From: Acidobacteriota bacterium
GTDB taxonomy: Bacteria > Acidobacteriota > Blastocatellia > Pyrinomonadales > Pyrinomonadaceae
DNA length: 64,000 nucleotides
NCBI GenBank assembly: GCA_020199835.1
Contig: JAIVJV010000013.1
Span: forward strand, 1-64,000
Direction of reading: 5' to 3'
This document shows, piece by piece, positions 9,301-17,104 of the stretch (the first letter of the stretch is position 1; each line of letters begins with the position of its first letter). The position numbers and the translations under genes are program-made. The notes beneath the pieces were generated by a model. That model worked only from the letters and a program-made list of their open reading frames with translations. It was not told where the DNA came from and ran no database searches.

Positions 9301-9881
9301 TCGATCGTGACTTGCGCGATGACGGGCACACGCGTGCGCCGTTCTTCAAACACCGAAAAGATCGCGCCGACCGCGGCTTTTGTTTGCAGCAGATCCTGGC
9401 ACGTCTCGACGATCAACAGATCGGCGCCGCCGTCGAGCAGTCCGCGTACCTGAACCGCGTAAGCGTCGCGTAGTTCGTTGAAAGAGATGTGGCCCAGCGT
9501 TGGCAGTTTTCGTCCCGGACCCATCGAACCGGCGACCCAACGCGGCTTTGCCTTGGTTGAGTAATCAGACGCAATGCGTTTCGCGAGACGCGCCGCGCGT
9601 ACGTTCATGTCGTACGCCTGATCGGCCATGTCATACTCGGCGAAGTCGACGGGTGTGCCGTTGAAGGAATTGGTTTCAATAACGTCGCAACCGACGTCGA
9701 GAAACGCGGTGTGCACGTTTTCAACCGCGTCGGGCCGCGTCACGAGCAGGTTCTCGTTGCAACCTTCGAAGCGTGGACCACCAAAGTCGTCGAGTGTCAG
9801 GTTTTGCACCTGGAGGTTGGTGCCCATTGCGCCGTCGAAGACGACGATGCGTTCTTTAATGGCGTCAAGCAGATTTGTCAT
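6363..9881 (-). CDS. metH: cobalamin-dependent methionine synthase
   Basis: This full-length MetH of 1172 aa transfers a methyl group from 5-methyltetrahydrofolate to homocysteine through cobalamin. All four modules are visible. The homocysteine/zinc domain (about 1-320) has C224 in MNCGTGP and C290/C291 in GGCCGTT. The pterin-binding domain (about 340-620) carries FLIIGERVNASGS. The B12 module (about 650-880) has DVHDIG with axial H733. The C-terminal activation domain contains YPACPRLEDQEKLF and ends near FSIE. A low-complexity Ala/Glu linker joins the B12 and activation modules. The ATG at 9881 was preferred over one ten codons upstream because it opens the conserved LLDAIKERIVVFDGAMGTNL. 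No clear Shine-Dalgarno stands before it. A SAM-II-like riboswitch and a terminator-like hairpin precede it, so expression should fall when SAM is plentiful. Confidence 0.97.
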   Translation of the reverse strand: MTNLLDAIKERIVVFDGAMGTNLQVQNLTLDDFGGPRFEGCNENLLVTRPDAVENVHTAFLDVGCDVIETNSFNGTPVDFAEYDMADQAYDMNVRAARLAKRIASDYSTKAKPRWVAGSMGPGRKLPTLGHISFNELRDAYAVQVRGLLDGGADLLIVETCQDLLQTKAAVGAIFSVFEERRTRVPVIAQVTIETFGTMLNGTEISAALTALAPFPIDVIGMNCGTGPKHMTESIRYLCENAPLPISVLPNAGLPSVVEGKMHYDETPDSFTAQIVHFASDFGVNVVGGCCGTTPAHLRHVVEAMQQITPKQRNPKLVPAASSIYMQQPYVQDASFLIIGERVNASGSKKMRDLLNAGDWDGLVALGKEQEREGAHILDVNVDFVGRDGEADMHELASRLVTNVKIPLMFDSTEWQKMEAGLQHAGGKSILNSTNYEDGVPRFLKVIELAKRYGASVVIGTIDEEGMARTAEGKFRIAKRAYEQAKNEAGLPAEDIFFDPLALPISTGIEEDRRNALETIEGIKRIKRDLPGAFTLLGVSNVSFGLNPASRVVLNSVFLHDAVEAGLDAAIVNASKIEPLNRIGEKEIKVARELIYDERKFENDVCVYDPLTEFTKLFEGVKSKAAKKASKGDTVEERLKNHIIDGEKIGLEDELKVALKTHPALDIINNILLDGMKVVGDLFGSGQMQLPFVLQSAEAMKAAVRFLEPFMEKKGGATAKGTMVLATVKGDVHDIGKNLVDIILTNNGYKVHNLGIKQPIEAILQAYDETGADAIGMSGLLVKSTLIMKDNLELMNERGVKVPVILGGAALTRRYVEEDLKSIYKGSLYYAHDAFAGLHTMDQLVGASERAETNGSSTAAAKVEAAEDVDDLVGEEAKLGIRKSARPRGAAPFGDTTHTTRSAIDPAVPIPTPPFYGSRVVEDIALDDVFAYVNENALFKGQWQFKQGKTPPDQYQALVRDKVRPIYEEIKERSKREQLLVPKVVYGYFACQSSGNDLIVYDENQREQVRFTFPRQPAGKHLCLADFFASQESGRMDVVAFHLVTVGRRASEYAHELFKSDNYADYLYFHGLSVEAAEALAEFWHKRVRQELGIAGQDATNLSRLFHQQYQGSRYSFGYPACPRLEDQEKLFTLLNPGRIDVSLTEEFQLEPEQSTSAIIVHHPEAKYFSIE

Positions 9882-9889
9882 AAGCAATA

Positions 9890-9920
9890 ACAAAGGCCCC
9901 GCGCTTAACAACGCGGAGCC
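9890..9920 (-). terminator. terminator-like hairpin between SAM-II aptamer and metH
   Basis: On the minus strand GGCTCCGCG (9920-9912) pairs with CGCGGGGCC (9903-9895) around an eight-base loop: nine pairs with one G-U, followed by TTTGTTATT. It lies about 20 bases after the aptamer and ends 13 bases before the metH ATG. That placement fits a riboswitch expression platform working by premature termination. It could also act by hindering ribosome access. Confidence 0.6.
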
Positions 9921-9940
9921 TAAAACTGTGACTCACCGAG

Positions 9941-9992
9941 CTGTTTAGCGGATTATTTTACGTGGCCGCAAGTCGCTTTAACTCACCACGTC
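9941..9992 (-). ncRNA. SAM-II (SAM_alpha) riboswitch aptamer upstream of metH
   Basis: On the minus strand CGTGG (9990-9986) pairs with CCACG (9965-9961). The loop contains TGAGTTAAAG and CTTGCGG, and the tail reads TAAAATAATCCGCTAAAC. GCGG of the loop (9969-9966) can pair with CCGC (9951-9948) past the first stem, giving an H-type pseudoknot. The order of conserved words (TGA-TTAA, CTTGC, CCACGTAAA, GCTAAA) matches the SAM-II class as I recall it from Rfam SAM_alpha and the solved structure. Its place just upstream of a methionine synthase gene fits. SAM-II is best known from Alpha- and Betaproteobacteria. Confidence 0.82.
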
Positions 9993-10041
9993 AAATTGTC
10001 AAAGCGTATTGAACCACAACTTGTCAGGCCGTGTAAATACG

Positions 10042-10131
10042 CAACGCCGAAGGCGTTGACTAATTCTAGCCCCGGGGTTGGCACAACCCTGGGTGGAAAC
10101 GCCCAAAAAGAACCAACGCTGAAAGCGTTGG
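10042..10131. repeat. composite three-hairpin intergenic element
   Basis: Three hairpins stand in a row: AACGCCGAAGGCGTT (10043-10057), a 10-bp stem CCCGGGGTTG-GCA-CAACCCTGGG (10071-10093), and CCAACGCTGAAAGCGTTGG (10113-10131). The same arrangement, with changed loops and spacers, recurs at 54856-54980. It lies between the divergent metH riboswitch and the RHS promoter. Bases 9993-10041 hold nothing I can name apart from whatever promoter drives metH. Confidence 0.75.
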
Positions 10132-10139
10132 AATTTTCG

Positions 10140-10168
10140 TTGACGAGAGTCACGCACTGTTCTATATT
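10140..10168 (+). promoter_or_regulatory. sigma-70-type promoter for the RHS gene
   Basis: TTGACG (10140-10145), a 17-base spacer and TATATT (10163-10168) make a strong housekeeping promoter. It predicts a start near 10175 and a leader of about 120 bases ending in a good Shine-Dalgarno (AAAGGAGA) before the ATG at 10298. The third hairpin of the repeat element ends nine bases upstream of the -35 box. Confidence 0.65.
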
Positions 10169-10297
10169 GCCGCGCACGCAACTGTTCAATGGCCGGTGGA
10201 GAGTTGTGTTCCCCCCGATCTCTCTACCTCCTCATTTAACAGTCTAACTCCCCCGAACAATTTAAAAACCGAACGATTTACCTAAAGGAGACGCCTC

Positions 10298-13200
10298 ATG
10301 CGGCACCGTACCCCTTACTCTCTTCTTCGCTCGTTCATCTCTGTGGCTTTGGCGCTGTCCCTCTTTGAAGTATCAACGCCGGCCGCTCCGAAAACAATCG
10401 TCCTTCTCGCAAAAGAGTCGAGTGTGAGTCTGAAGTTCTGGGCTCATGCCAACGGTTTGATGGCTTTGTTTCAAGGTAGGGGCGCGGCCGTGGGGCGCCC
10501 TCAGGAAAATCAGGAAGAACGTGATCTCCGCGTGGACCACCTTAATATCTTCCCGGGAAACGTAACTATCACATTTCCGGAACGTGTCTCGTTCCTCGCA
10601 GTTGCTTTCGATCAAAACGGTGACCCCATCGGTGGCGTAAAGTTCCGGTGGCATTCACACAACAACAACGGCCGCGGCCGCGGCACCAACATCTCTCGCA
10701 CGGGAGAGTTCAAACCGCCGACTCCCGGTGAGTACCGGGTTACCGCCGAAGGCGCAGGCAAACGAGCGGAGGTCACCGTTACCGTGTTGCCCGGTCAACG
10801 AAGACCACAACCAAACGAGACTCCGCTTGAAACGAAGCCGGTTTCAACGCGCGATCTTCCGCCGGGCGAAAGCGTCGCTAAACTAAACCGACCCAATTCG
10901 CGGATAAAACGCGCTCACGCTGCTCGCGCCACCGCAGCAACAGCCGCACCGATGTTTGTCGATGCTGGTTGGGACAATACTAACTACTGGTCTGCCGACG
11001 ATCCGGGAAACACTCCCGGCACGCCTCCCGGAACTCCGGTCGACAGCGGCGCCGGCAGCGGAAATTTCCAATTCGGCGCACCAGTGCTGAGTCTCCCCAG
11101 CCGTGGAACAGATGTAGCGCTCCACCTCGCTTACAGCTCACGCGTCTGGAACAAAGCCGGAACCCAGATGACCTACGACATTGACCGCAGTTGGCCCGCG
11201 CCCGGCTTTAATCTGGGCTTCGGCAAAATCCTCTACATGGGTTCATCCGGCGGCAGCATGATCGTCGAACAGGACGGCACGCGCCGGCCGTTTACCGGTC
11301 AGATCATCAACTATGGTTACGGCATCTCATTCAACGGTCACACCACTGATGGTTCGTTAATCGATTATAAAAGCTGGGTAAATTCGAGCGGCGTGATGAC
11401 TTTCGGGGAAATCAATCTACCCAACGGAACCCAGCTTCACTGTTACGCTACTGGTCCAGGCGGTGTGTACCCAACCAGCATCACTGATGTCCAGGGCAAT
11501 GTCGTCACCATCGCTTACGTCGGCAATCAGGGACCGAAGATCTCCTACATCAGCGATACGATGGGTCGCCTGATCAACTTTCATTACGACAGTCTTGGAC
11601 TGTTGACCGCAATTACTGCGCCTGGTTTCAACGGTGCTGGGGCGCGCACGCTCGTTCGTCTTACGTATCAGCAACTCTCATTGAACCCGGGATTCGCATA
11701 TCCGGCGATTCAAAGTACGGTCGTGCGCAACTGGAGCCCCTATATGATCAAGGGTATCTACTACCCGGCCAACGGCACCGGTTACTGGTTTGGCGACAGC
11801 GACTCGTATTCGAGTTACGGCATGCTGGCGAAGGTCGTCGAGCAGCGGGGCATGACTTTTTCCGGAGCCGCTCTCAATACCCAAGGCACGATCACGCAAG
11901 GCTCGTTGACTCGTCGAGAACAGTACAACTATCCCTTAACACCAAATTACGCGCTCACTGACGCGCCAACGTACACGAGTTGCACCGAGACGTGGTCCAG
12001 AGACGGAACCAATTTTGATAGCGCGACCACGACATACGAAGTGTTTGAGAACGCATCACCGCGTACCGTTACGGTGACATTGCCAAACGGCAGCAAGACC
12101 AAACAGTTCTCACACAATCTGCCCGGCAACGCGCTGGATGGTCTCGTTTACCAGGATCAAATCCTCAACTCTTCCAACACGGTGTTGCAGAGTAGCTATG
12201 TCCACTGGCAACCCGGATCCTACGATTCACCGCGCCCGTGGCGAGTTGAAACCACCAACGAGCTGGGACAGACGAACGCGACCGAATATACCTACGGCCC
12301 TCAGTTCAATCAGGTAACGGACATTCGCGAGTACGACTACAACGGCGCGTTGCTGCGTTCGCGGCGCACTACCTACGAAAACGGCGCAAACTACATGAAC
12401 CGGCAAATTCGTAATTTGCCGCTCGTCGTCGAAGTGTTTGGGCCGGACAATGTCACTCGCGTCGCACGAACCGAGTATCAGTACGACGGGCAAACTCTAC
12501 AGGACGCACCTAATGTCGTCGGCCATGCTTACAACCATAATCCCTACGGGCCGCAATATGAGATCTGTGATTGCGGCATGTGGGACCACTGGCAGCAGGA
12601 TTGTCTGCAATGGAACTGCTATTGGACCAGCGACTACAATCCGCTTACCGACTATCGCGGCAACGTCACGCAAATCACCAGCTACACCACCGCCGCTAAT
12701 CTCACCGGCGCGCTCGTGGAAACGCGACGATACGACATCACGGGCAACCTCGTGAGAGGCAGCAGCTCGTGCTGCGACGAAACCAGTTTCACTTACACCG
12801 ACGCCATGCAGTATTCGGCGCCGATGTCGGAGACGCGCGGCTCACCGACCGACCCTTACACCCAGGTCAAGATCAGCCGCACCTACGACTTCAATACCAG
12901 CTTGCCGCTGACGGCTACCGATCCCAATGGACGGCAGTCGCAAACCACTTACGACCCGGTGTCGCTGCGCGTAGCGAGCGCTATTGCCTCGACGGGCGCA
13001 CACACCGACCACACTTACAACGACGCTGCGATGAGCCTCACGTCAACCACGTACCTCGCGGCGAGTGAAGGCGGAGCCCTGGCTGAACAACGGACGAAGT
13101 TGTTGAACGGCCGCGGTCACGTGCGGCAGGACCAGGCACGCGGCGCCAACGGCGTGTGGGACCTGATCGATACGCTTTACGACAACATGGGCAACATAAC

Positions 13201-16200
13201 GCAGCAAACTCGCCCATATCGCAGTGGTGAAGCACAGCAGTGGAGCACGTTTACCTACGACGCGCTGGGCCGCACGACGCTCGTCACCACCCCGGACGGC
13301 AGCACGACACAGACTTTCTACAACGAAACGTCGCGTCCGAATGCCGCCTCGAACAATCCCGGCGAAACCCGGCGCATACGGGATCCGTGGGGCCGCGAAC
13401 GTTGGGGACGCAGCGACGTACTCGGGCAGTTAGTCGAAATCGTCGAACCCGCGGCGGACGGCGATGGCTCGGTCGCCGTCAACGGCATGGCCACCACCTA
13501 CACTTACAACACGCTCGGCAAACTAAGCGGGATCACGCAGGGAGCACAGACACGTTCGTTCAAATATGATTCTGTCGGACGTCTCGTAGCGCAAAAGCTG
13601 GCTGAACCCTCAGCCACGCTCAACGATGCGGGAACTTATGTCGGATCGGGAAGTTGGACGGACGTCTTCACCTACGACAGCCGTTCAAACGTTACGTCGC
13701 GCACTGACGCGCGTGGCGTGAAGACGATCCTGACCTACAACTCCGATCCGCTGAACCGCTTGCAGTCGATGTCGTTCGACACGAGCGGATTCGGCGACAC
13801 GGGCAATCCAATACTTCCGGCGGCCACGGTGACATATTCATACCGCACTAAGAGCAGTCCGACGGATCTGAAGGACGTGACGCAACTTGCCGGCATTTCG
13901 ACTGCGGGAGTTTCGACCGAGACTTTCCAGTACGACACGGAAGGGCGAGTAAGTGCGAAGACACTGACCGTCAGCACGCGTGCCGCGTATCCGTTCGTAA
14001 CGGATTACATCTACGACACTCTCGATCGCACTGTTGACGTGCGTTATCCGGCTCAATACGGCAACGGCGCACAACTTCGCAAGGTGGTACATCACAACTA
14101 CGACACGGCCAGCCGCTTGAATTCCATCACCTTCGATGGGCAGTGGTTTGCGTCAAACATCAACTATAACGCTTCGGGCCAGACCACTTCTCTTAACGTG
14201 GGTAATGGCACGAACCAGATGATCGAAAACTATAGTTACGATCCACAAACGGGACAGCTTTCGGGCCAGACCGTTGCTCGTTCTTCGACGCCGGCCAGTT
14301 ACCTGATGAACGTCAGTTACAACTACACCGGACCGAACGGCAAGCGCACCGGCCAGCTGGTTAAAATTCTAAATAATCTCGATCCCGGCAAAGATCGCGG
14401 TTACGAATACGACCCGCTGGGCAGGTTGAAGCGAGCTACGGGTGGGCAGAGTGTCAACTGGGCCCAACGTTACACTTACGATCGCTACGGCAATCGTAAT
14501 AACGCCTATTCGTACACCGCCGAGCAGTACATTCGTAACTTCTACCTGAGCGCGCTCGCGCGCCAGCCAGACTCCACGGAGTTATCGAATTGGCTGAGCA
14601 CGCTGCAAACGGCGTATGCCCAGGGGCAAGCGCAAATGTTGTCAGCGATGCAAAACCTCGGCACCACAGTCTTCACTTCGCAGGAATACATCAATCGCGG
14701 TCGTTCGGATCACGATTACGTCTACGACCTGTACAAAGCGTATCTCGTGCGTGAGCCTGATCCAGGTGGTTGGGCGTTCTGGGAAGGCGCCGTCGCACGC
14801 GACGGTCGCGCTGCAGTGCGTGCAGGCTTCGCGTTCAGTGGAGAGTTTAACCTGAAGGTGCAGGGCACCAGTCCGTACACACCGGCAGGCGGTGTTGGCG
14901 TCGGGTCTGACGGATGGGATGCCATCTGGCATACCGACACCAACAATCGCATTGCGGTGCCGGGCTGGAACTATGACGCCGCCGGCAATCAAACGCGCGT
15001 GCAAAGAGGCGCTGGCTGGCAGCGTTTTCAGTACGACGCTGCGAATCGTCTGGTGAAGGTCAAAGCCGACGACAACGTGACTCTTCTGGCGGAACACACC
15101 TACGGTGACACGACGCAACGACTGATGACCCTGGAGGCAGGTGTTCGCACGTTCTTCGTCGCCGAAGGTGGATCGACGATAGCAGAGTTTAGCGAAACGG
15201 GCGGTTCCACCACACCCTCGTGGTCGAAGAGCTACGTCTATTTCGGCCCGAGGTTGCTGTCCACGCTCGTGCCAGATGGCAGCGGCGGAGAGATGGCGGA
15301 ACATCATCACCCTGATCGTCTCGGGACGCGTCTAGTGACTAATCAGTCAACCGGTAGTTCGTTCCAGCAAGCAACGCTGCCGTTTGGCAATGTGCTCAGC
15401 ACGGAAACCAACGGACAGACCAAACGCTTGTTCACAACGTACGATCGTGGTCCAACTACCGGACTTGACTACGCGCTGAACCGTCACTACGATCCGCAAC
15501 AAGGAAGATTCACGCAGGTCGATCCGATCGGTATGCAGTCGGTGAGTTTGACGAGTCCGCAGACTCTGAATCTCTACGCTTACTGCTCGAACGATCCGGT
15601 GAACCAGGTCGATCCGAGTGGTCTCGGCTTTTTCAGCTTCCTCAAGAAGCTGTTCAAAGGCATCGTGAAACTGATCAGTAAGATTCTCAGCAACAAATGG
15701 GTCCTGCTGGTCGTGGGTATTGCGCTGGGTGTGATATCCGGTTTCGCGTTCTACTGGGCTGCTACAATCACAACGCAGTTCTTCTTGCCGGCTGCGATAA
15801 CGCTGGCAGGGATGTCCGCGGCTCTGATTGTATCGGCGTTTCACCCAAATTTCCTGAGGGTGATACGTATTGCAGGGGCAATAGCATCGACGGTTCAGGG
15901 AGCTATCGGCCTTATCAACCGGACGATCAACGGCCGCATTCTCGCGACAACGCCACCGTTCAATCCTGGATCGGGTGTTGGACCAGTCAACAGCTTCCAG
16001 GGCGTTGACGCGAATGGACGAGCGCCACTGACTCCGCTGCAAAAAGCGGCGTTTGATTCCAACGTCGCGTATCTGCTGCTGCTGCTCAAGGACAAGAAAT
16101 CGGAGTGCGCGAAGTTCTTGAGAAAGCAATTGGGACTCAGCGGCACGCGCATCGCCAGAACCGTGGAGGGTCTCCGTCCGTTTAATGGCTTCGCATCAAC

Positions 16201-16519
16201 TATAAGTCTGAAAAACGCCGGAATCCTGCCGCAAAGCGCTTCGGGCTCGACGAGTATAAGCGTGGCGGCGCTATTTGCCGCCTACGTTCCCGGGGCCGCG
16301 CAAGCCGGGTTTGCAACTCGTGATGACAGGGGAGCGACCCAGCTCGATATCTATTTCGGCACTGGGTTCAAACCGCAGGATATCCTTCACGAGACGCTGC
16401 ACGCGTTCTTCGGAGCGAGTGACTCGGCTCTTGCGGCCAGGCTGGGTGTTACAATTATTCCTGGAGTTCACACCAGCCCGATATCCGATGCTCTCAGGGA
16501 TGGAGGTTGTGGTTATTGA
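10298..16519 (+). CDS. secreted RHS/YD-repeat protein with DUF4214-like insert and C-terminal HETLH zincin-like tail
   Basis: The 2073-aa protein opens with a signal-like N-terminus (to about residue 30), then an Ig-like segment near 80-165. RHS/YD repeats follow over most of residues 250-1780, with many xYDxxGR units. A Cys/Trp-rich patch (ICDCGMWDHWQQDCLQWNCY) lies near residues 755-775. A DUF4214-like helical segment (about 1409-1520; FYLSALARQPDSTELSNWL) interrupts the repeats. The RHS core closes with NLYAYCSNDPVNQVDPSG at about 1756-1773. The last 300 residues form a variable tail with hydrophobic stretches (about 1797-1845) and HETLH at 2031-2035, a likely zinc peptidase motif; H2058 or an acidic residue could be the third ligand. 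In RHS families such tails are commonly toxins or effectors. The stop overlaps the start of a small secreted protein gene (TGATG). Confidence 0.9.
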   Translation: MRHRTPYSLLRSFISVALALSLFEVSTPAAPKTIVLLAKESSVSLKFWAHANGLMALFQGRGAAVGRPQENQEERDLRVDHLNIFPGNVTITFPERVSFLAVAFDQNGDPIGGVKFRWHSHNNNGRGRGTNISRTGEFKPPTPGEYRVTAEGAGKRAEVTVTVLPGQRRPQPNETPLETKPVSTRDLPPGESVAKLNRPNSRIKRAHAARATAATAAPMFVDAGWDNTNYWSADDPGNTPGTPPGTPVDSGAGSGNFQFGAPVLSLPSRGTDVALHLAYSSRVWNKAGTQMTYDIDRSWPAPGFNLGFGKILYMGSSGGSMIVEQDGTRRPFTGQIINYGYGISFNGHTTDGSLIDYKSWVNSSGVMTFGEINLPNGTQLHCYATGPGGVYPTSITDVQGNVVTIAYVGNQGPKISYISDTMGRLINFHYDSLGLLTAITAPGFNGAGARTLVRLTYQQLSLNPGFAYPAIQSTVVRNWSPYMIKGIYYPANGTGYWFGDSDSYSSYGMLAKVVEQRGMTFSGAALNTQGTITQGSLTRREQYNYPLTPNYALTDAPTYTSCTETWSRDGTNFDSATTTYEVFENASPRTVTVTLPNGSKTKQFSHNLPGNALDGLVYQDQILNSSNTVLQSSYVHWQPGSYDSPRPWRVETTNELGQTNATEYTYGPQFNQVTDIREYDYNGALLRSRRTTYENGANYMNRQIRNLPLVVEVFGPDNVTRVARTEYQYDGQTLQDAPNVVGHAYNHNPYGPQYEICDCGMWDHWQQDCLQWNCYWTSDYNPLTDYRGNVTQITSYTTAANLTGALVETRRYDITGNLVRGSSSCCDETSFTYTDAMQYSAPMSETRGSPTDPYTQVKISRTYDFNTSLPLTATDPNGRQSQTTYDPVSLRVASAIASTGAHTDHTYNDAAMSLTSTTYLAASEGGALAEQRTKLLNGRGHVRQDQARGANGVWDLIDTLYDNMGNITQQTRPYRSGEAQQWSTFTYDALGRTTLVTTPDGSTTQTFYNETSRPNAASNNPGETRRIRDPWGRERWGRSDVLGQLVEIVEPAADGDGSVAVNGMATTYTYNTLGKLSGITQGAQTRSFKYDSVGRLVAQKLAEPSATLNDAGTYVGSGSWTDVFTYDSRSNVTSRTDARGVKTILTYNSDPLNRLQSMSFDTSGFGDTGNPILPAATVTYSYRTKSSPTDLKDVTQLAGISTAGVSTETFQYDTEGRVSAKTLTVSTRAAYPFVTDYIYDTLDRTVDVRYPAQYGNGAQLRKVVHHNYDTASRLNSITFDGQWFASNINYNASGQTTSLNVGNGTNQMIENYSYDPQTGQLSGQTVARSSTPASYLMNVSYNYTGPNGKRTGQLVKILNNLDPGKDRGYEYDPLGRLKRATGGQSVNWAQRYTYDRYGNRNNAYSYTAEQYIRNFYLSALARQPDSTELSNWLSTLQTAYAQGQAQMLSAMQNLGTTVFTSQEYINRGRSDHDYVYDLYKAYLVREPDPGGWAFWEGAVARDGRAAVRAGFAFSGEFNLKVQGTSPYTPAGGVGVGSDGWDAIWHTDTNNRIAVPGWNYDAAGNQTRVQRGAGWQRFQYDAANRLVKVKADDNVTLLAEHTYGDTTQRLMTLEAGVRTFFVAEGGSTIAEFSETGGSTTPSWSKSYVYFGPRLLSTLVPDGSGGEMAEHHHPDRLGTRLVTNQSTGSSFQQATLPFGNVLSTETNGQTKRLFTTYDRGPTTGLDYALNRHYDPQQGRFTQVDPIGMQSVSLTSPQTLNLYAYCSNDPVNQVDPSGLGFFSFLKKLFKGIVKLISKILSNKWVLLVVGIALGVISGFAFYWAATITTQFFLPAAITLAGMSAALIVSAFHPNFLRVIRIAGAIASTVQGAIGLINRTINGRILATTPPFNPGSGVGPVNSFQGVDANGRAPLTPLQKAAFDSNVAYLLLLLKDKKSECAKFLRKQLGLSGTRIARTVEGLRPFNGFASTISLKNAGILPQSASGSTSISVAALFAAYVPGAAQAGFATRDDRGATQLDIYFGTGFKPQDILHETLHAFFGASDSALAARLGVTIIPGVHTSPISDALRDGGCGY

Positions 16520-17061
16520 TGGTTAGTGGAAGTTTCAGTAACCAGGTTCTGCTCGTGGTCGTTCTGCTTGCGCCGGCATTAATAGCCGGCGCAAGTGGTC
16601 CGCCCATGGCTGAAAACTTCCTCGTGGCTGAAGGTTTCAACGCTGCGCAGCAGGTTCACTCCCCTACCGAAGACGTGCAATCGAAGCCGGTTGACCACAA
16701 GGTCGCCCGGACTATCGACAGCCGTAAAGAAGGAGGGGGACTGTACCTGCTGATTAGCGTGGCGCCCGAAGACTTCGTACGCGAACGGATGACGCAGCTC
16801 GCTCGCCAACTCAACCGGGACTATGAGAATGAGAGCAAGTTGATCGTCTCAATTTTCGATAACGAAACGACCGCGCGAAACGTCATTCCCGCCGGACATC
16901 AATATTCCGAATTCAAAAAGGCCGAACGTGGCGTCTACCATCTGGACCGCAGGAAAGGCGTCGAATACCTTCACTTCTCCACCAAACCCGGTCGCCCCTC
17001 AAACGAGATTAAGCTAAACCTCCGCCGTGCTCGCCCGCAGCGAACACAGAAAACTACGTGA
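16519..17061 (+). CDS. small secreted protein of unknown function, coupled to the RHS gene
   Basis: The protein is 180 aa from the ATG at 16519, which overlaps the RHS stop by one base (TGATG), a sign of translational coupling. A hydrophobic signal-type segment ([16 protein letters not shown]) ends near residue 24, so the product should be exported. The mature part has an alpha/beta look ([34 protein letters not shown]) and a basic C-terminal end. I recognise no family. Position and size suggest a cognate partner of the RHS tail, for example an immunity or chaperone-like protein, but this is inference from context only. A perfect 11-bp inverted repeat sits inside the signal-peptide coding region. 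Confidence 0.7.
   Translation: MVSGSFSNQVLLVVVLLAPALIAGASGPPMAENFLVAEGFNAAQQVHSPTEDVQSKPVDHKVARTIDSRKEGGGLYLLISVAPEDFVRERMTQLARQLNRDYENESKLIVSIFDNETTARNVIPAGHQYSEFKKAERGVYHLDRRKGVEYLHFSTKPGRPSNEIKLNLRRARPQRTQKTT
16567..16595. repeat. perfect 11-bp inverted repeat inside a coding sequence
   Basis: CTTGCGCCGGC (16567-16577) and GCCGGCGCAAG (16585-16595) flank the loop ATTAATA. The hairpin would be very stable. It begins about 48 bases after the start codon of the coupled secreted protein, in its signal-peptide region. No T-run follows, so it is not an ordinary terminator. Confidence 0.75.
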
Positions 17062-17104
17062 TTGCTATTTACCAAATCTGCAACACCCCTTAACATGCCC
17101 TTAC

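Noticed and set aside
7188-9473. A 761-codon open frame on the plus strand
   Set aside because: It is antisense to metH, whose domains and catalytic residues are intact. The Arg/His/Val-rich product is typical of a shadow frame in GC-rich DNA.
9941-9992. SAH, SAM-I or cobalamin riboswitch before metH
   Set aside because: The words and pseudoknot geometry do not fit these classes; SAM-II fits clearly better.
10298-17061. Type VI secretion-linked RHS island
   Set aside because: No VgrG, PAAR or Tss gene is nearby, and the protein has its own export signal, so a T6SS link is not supported.
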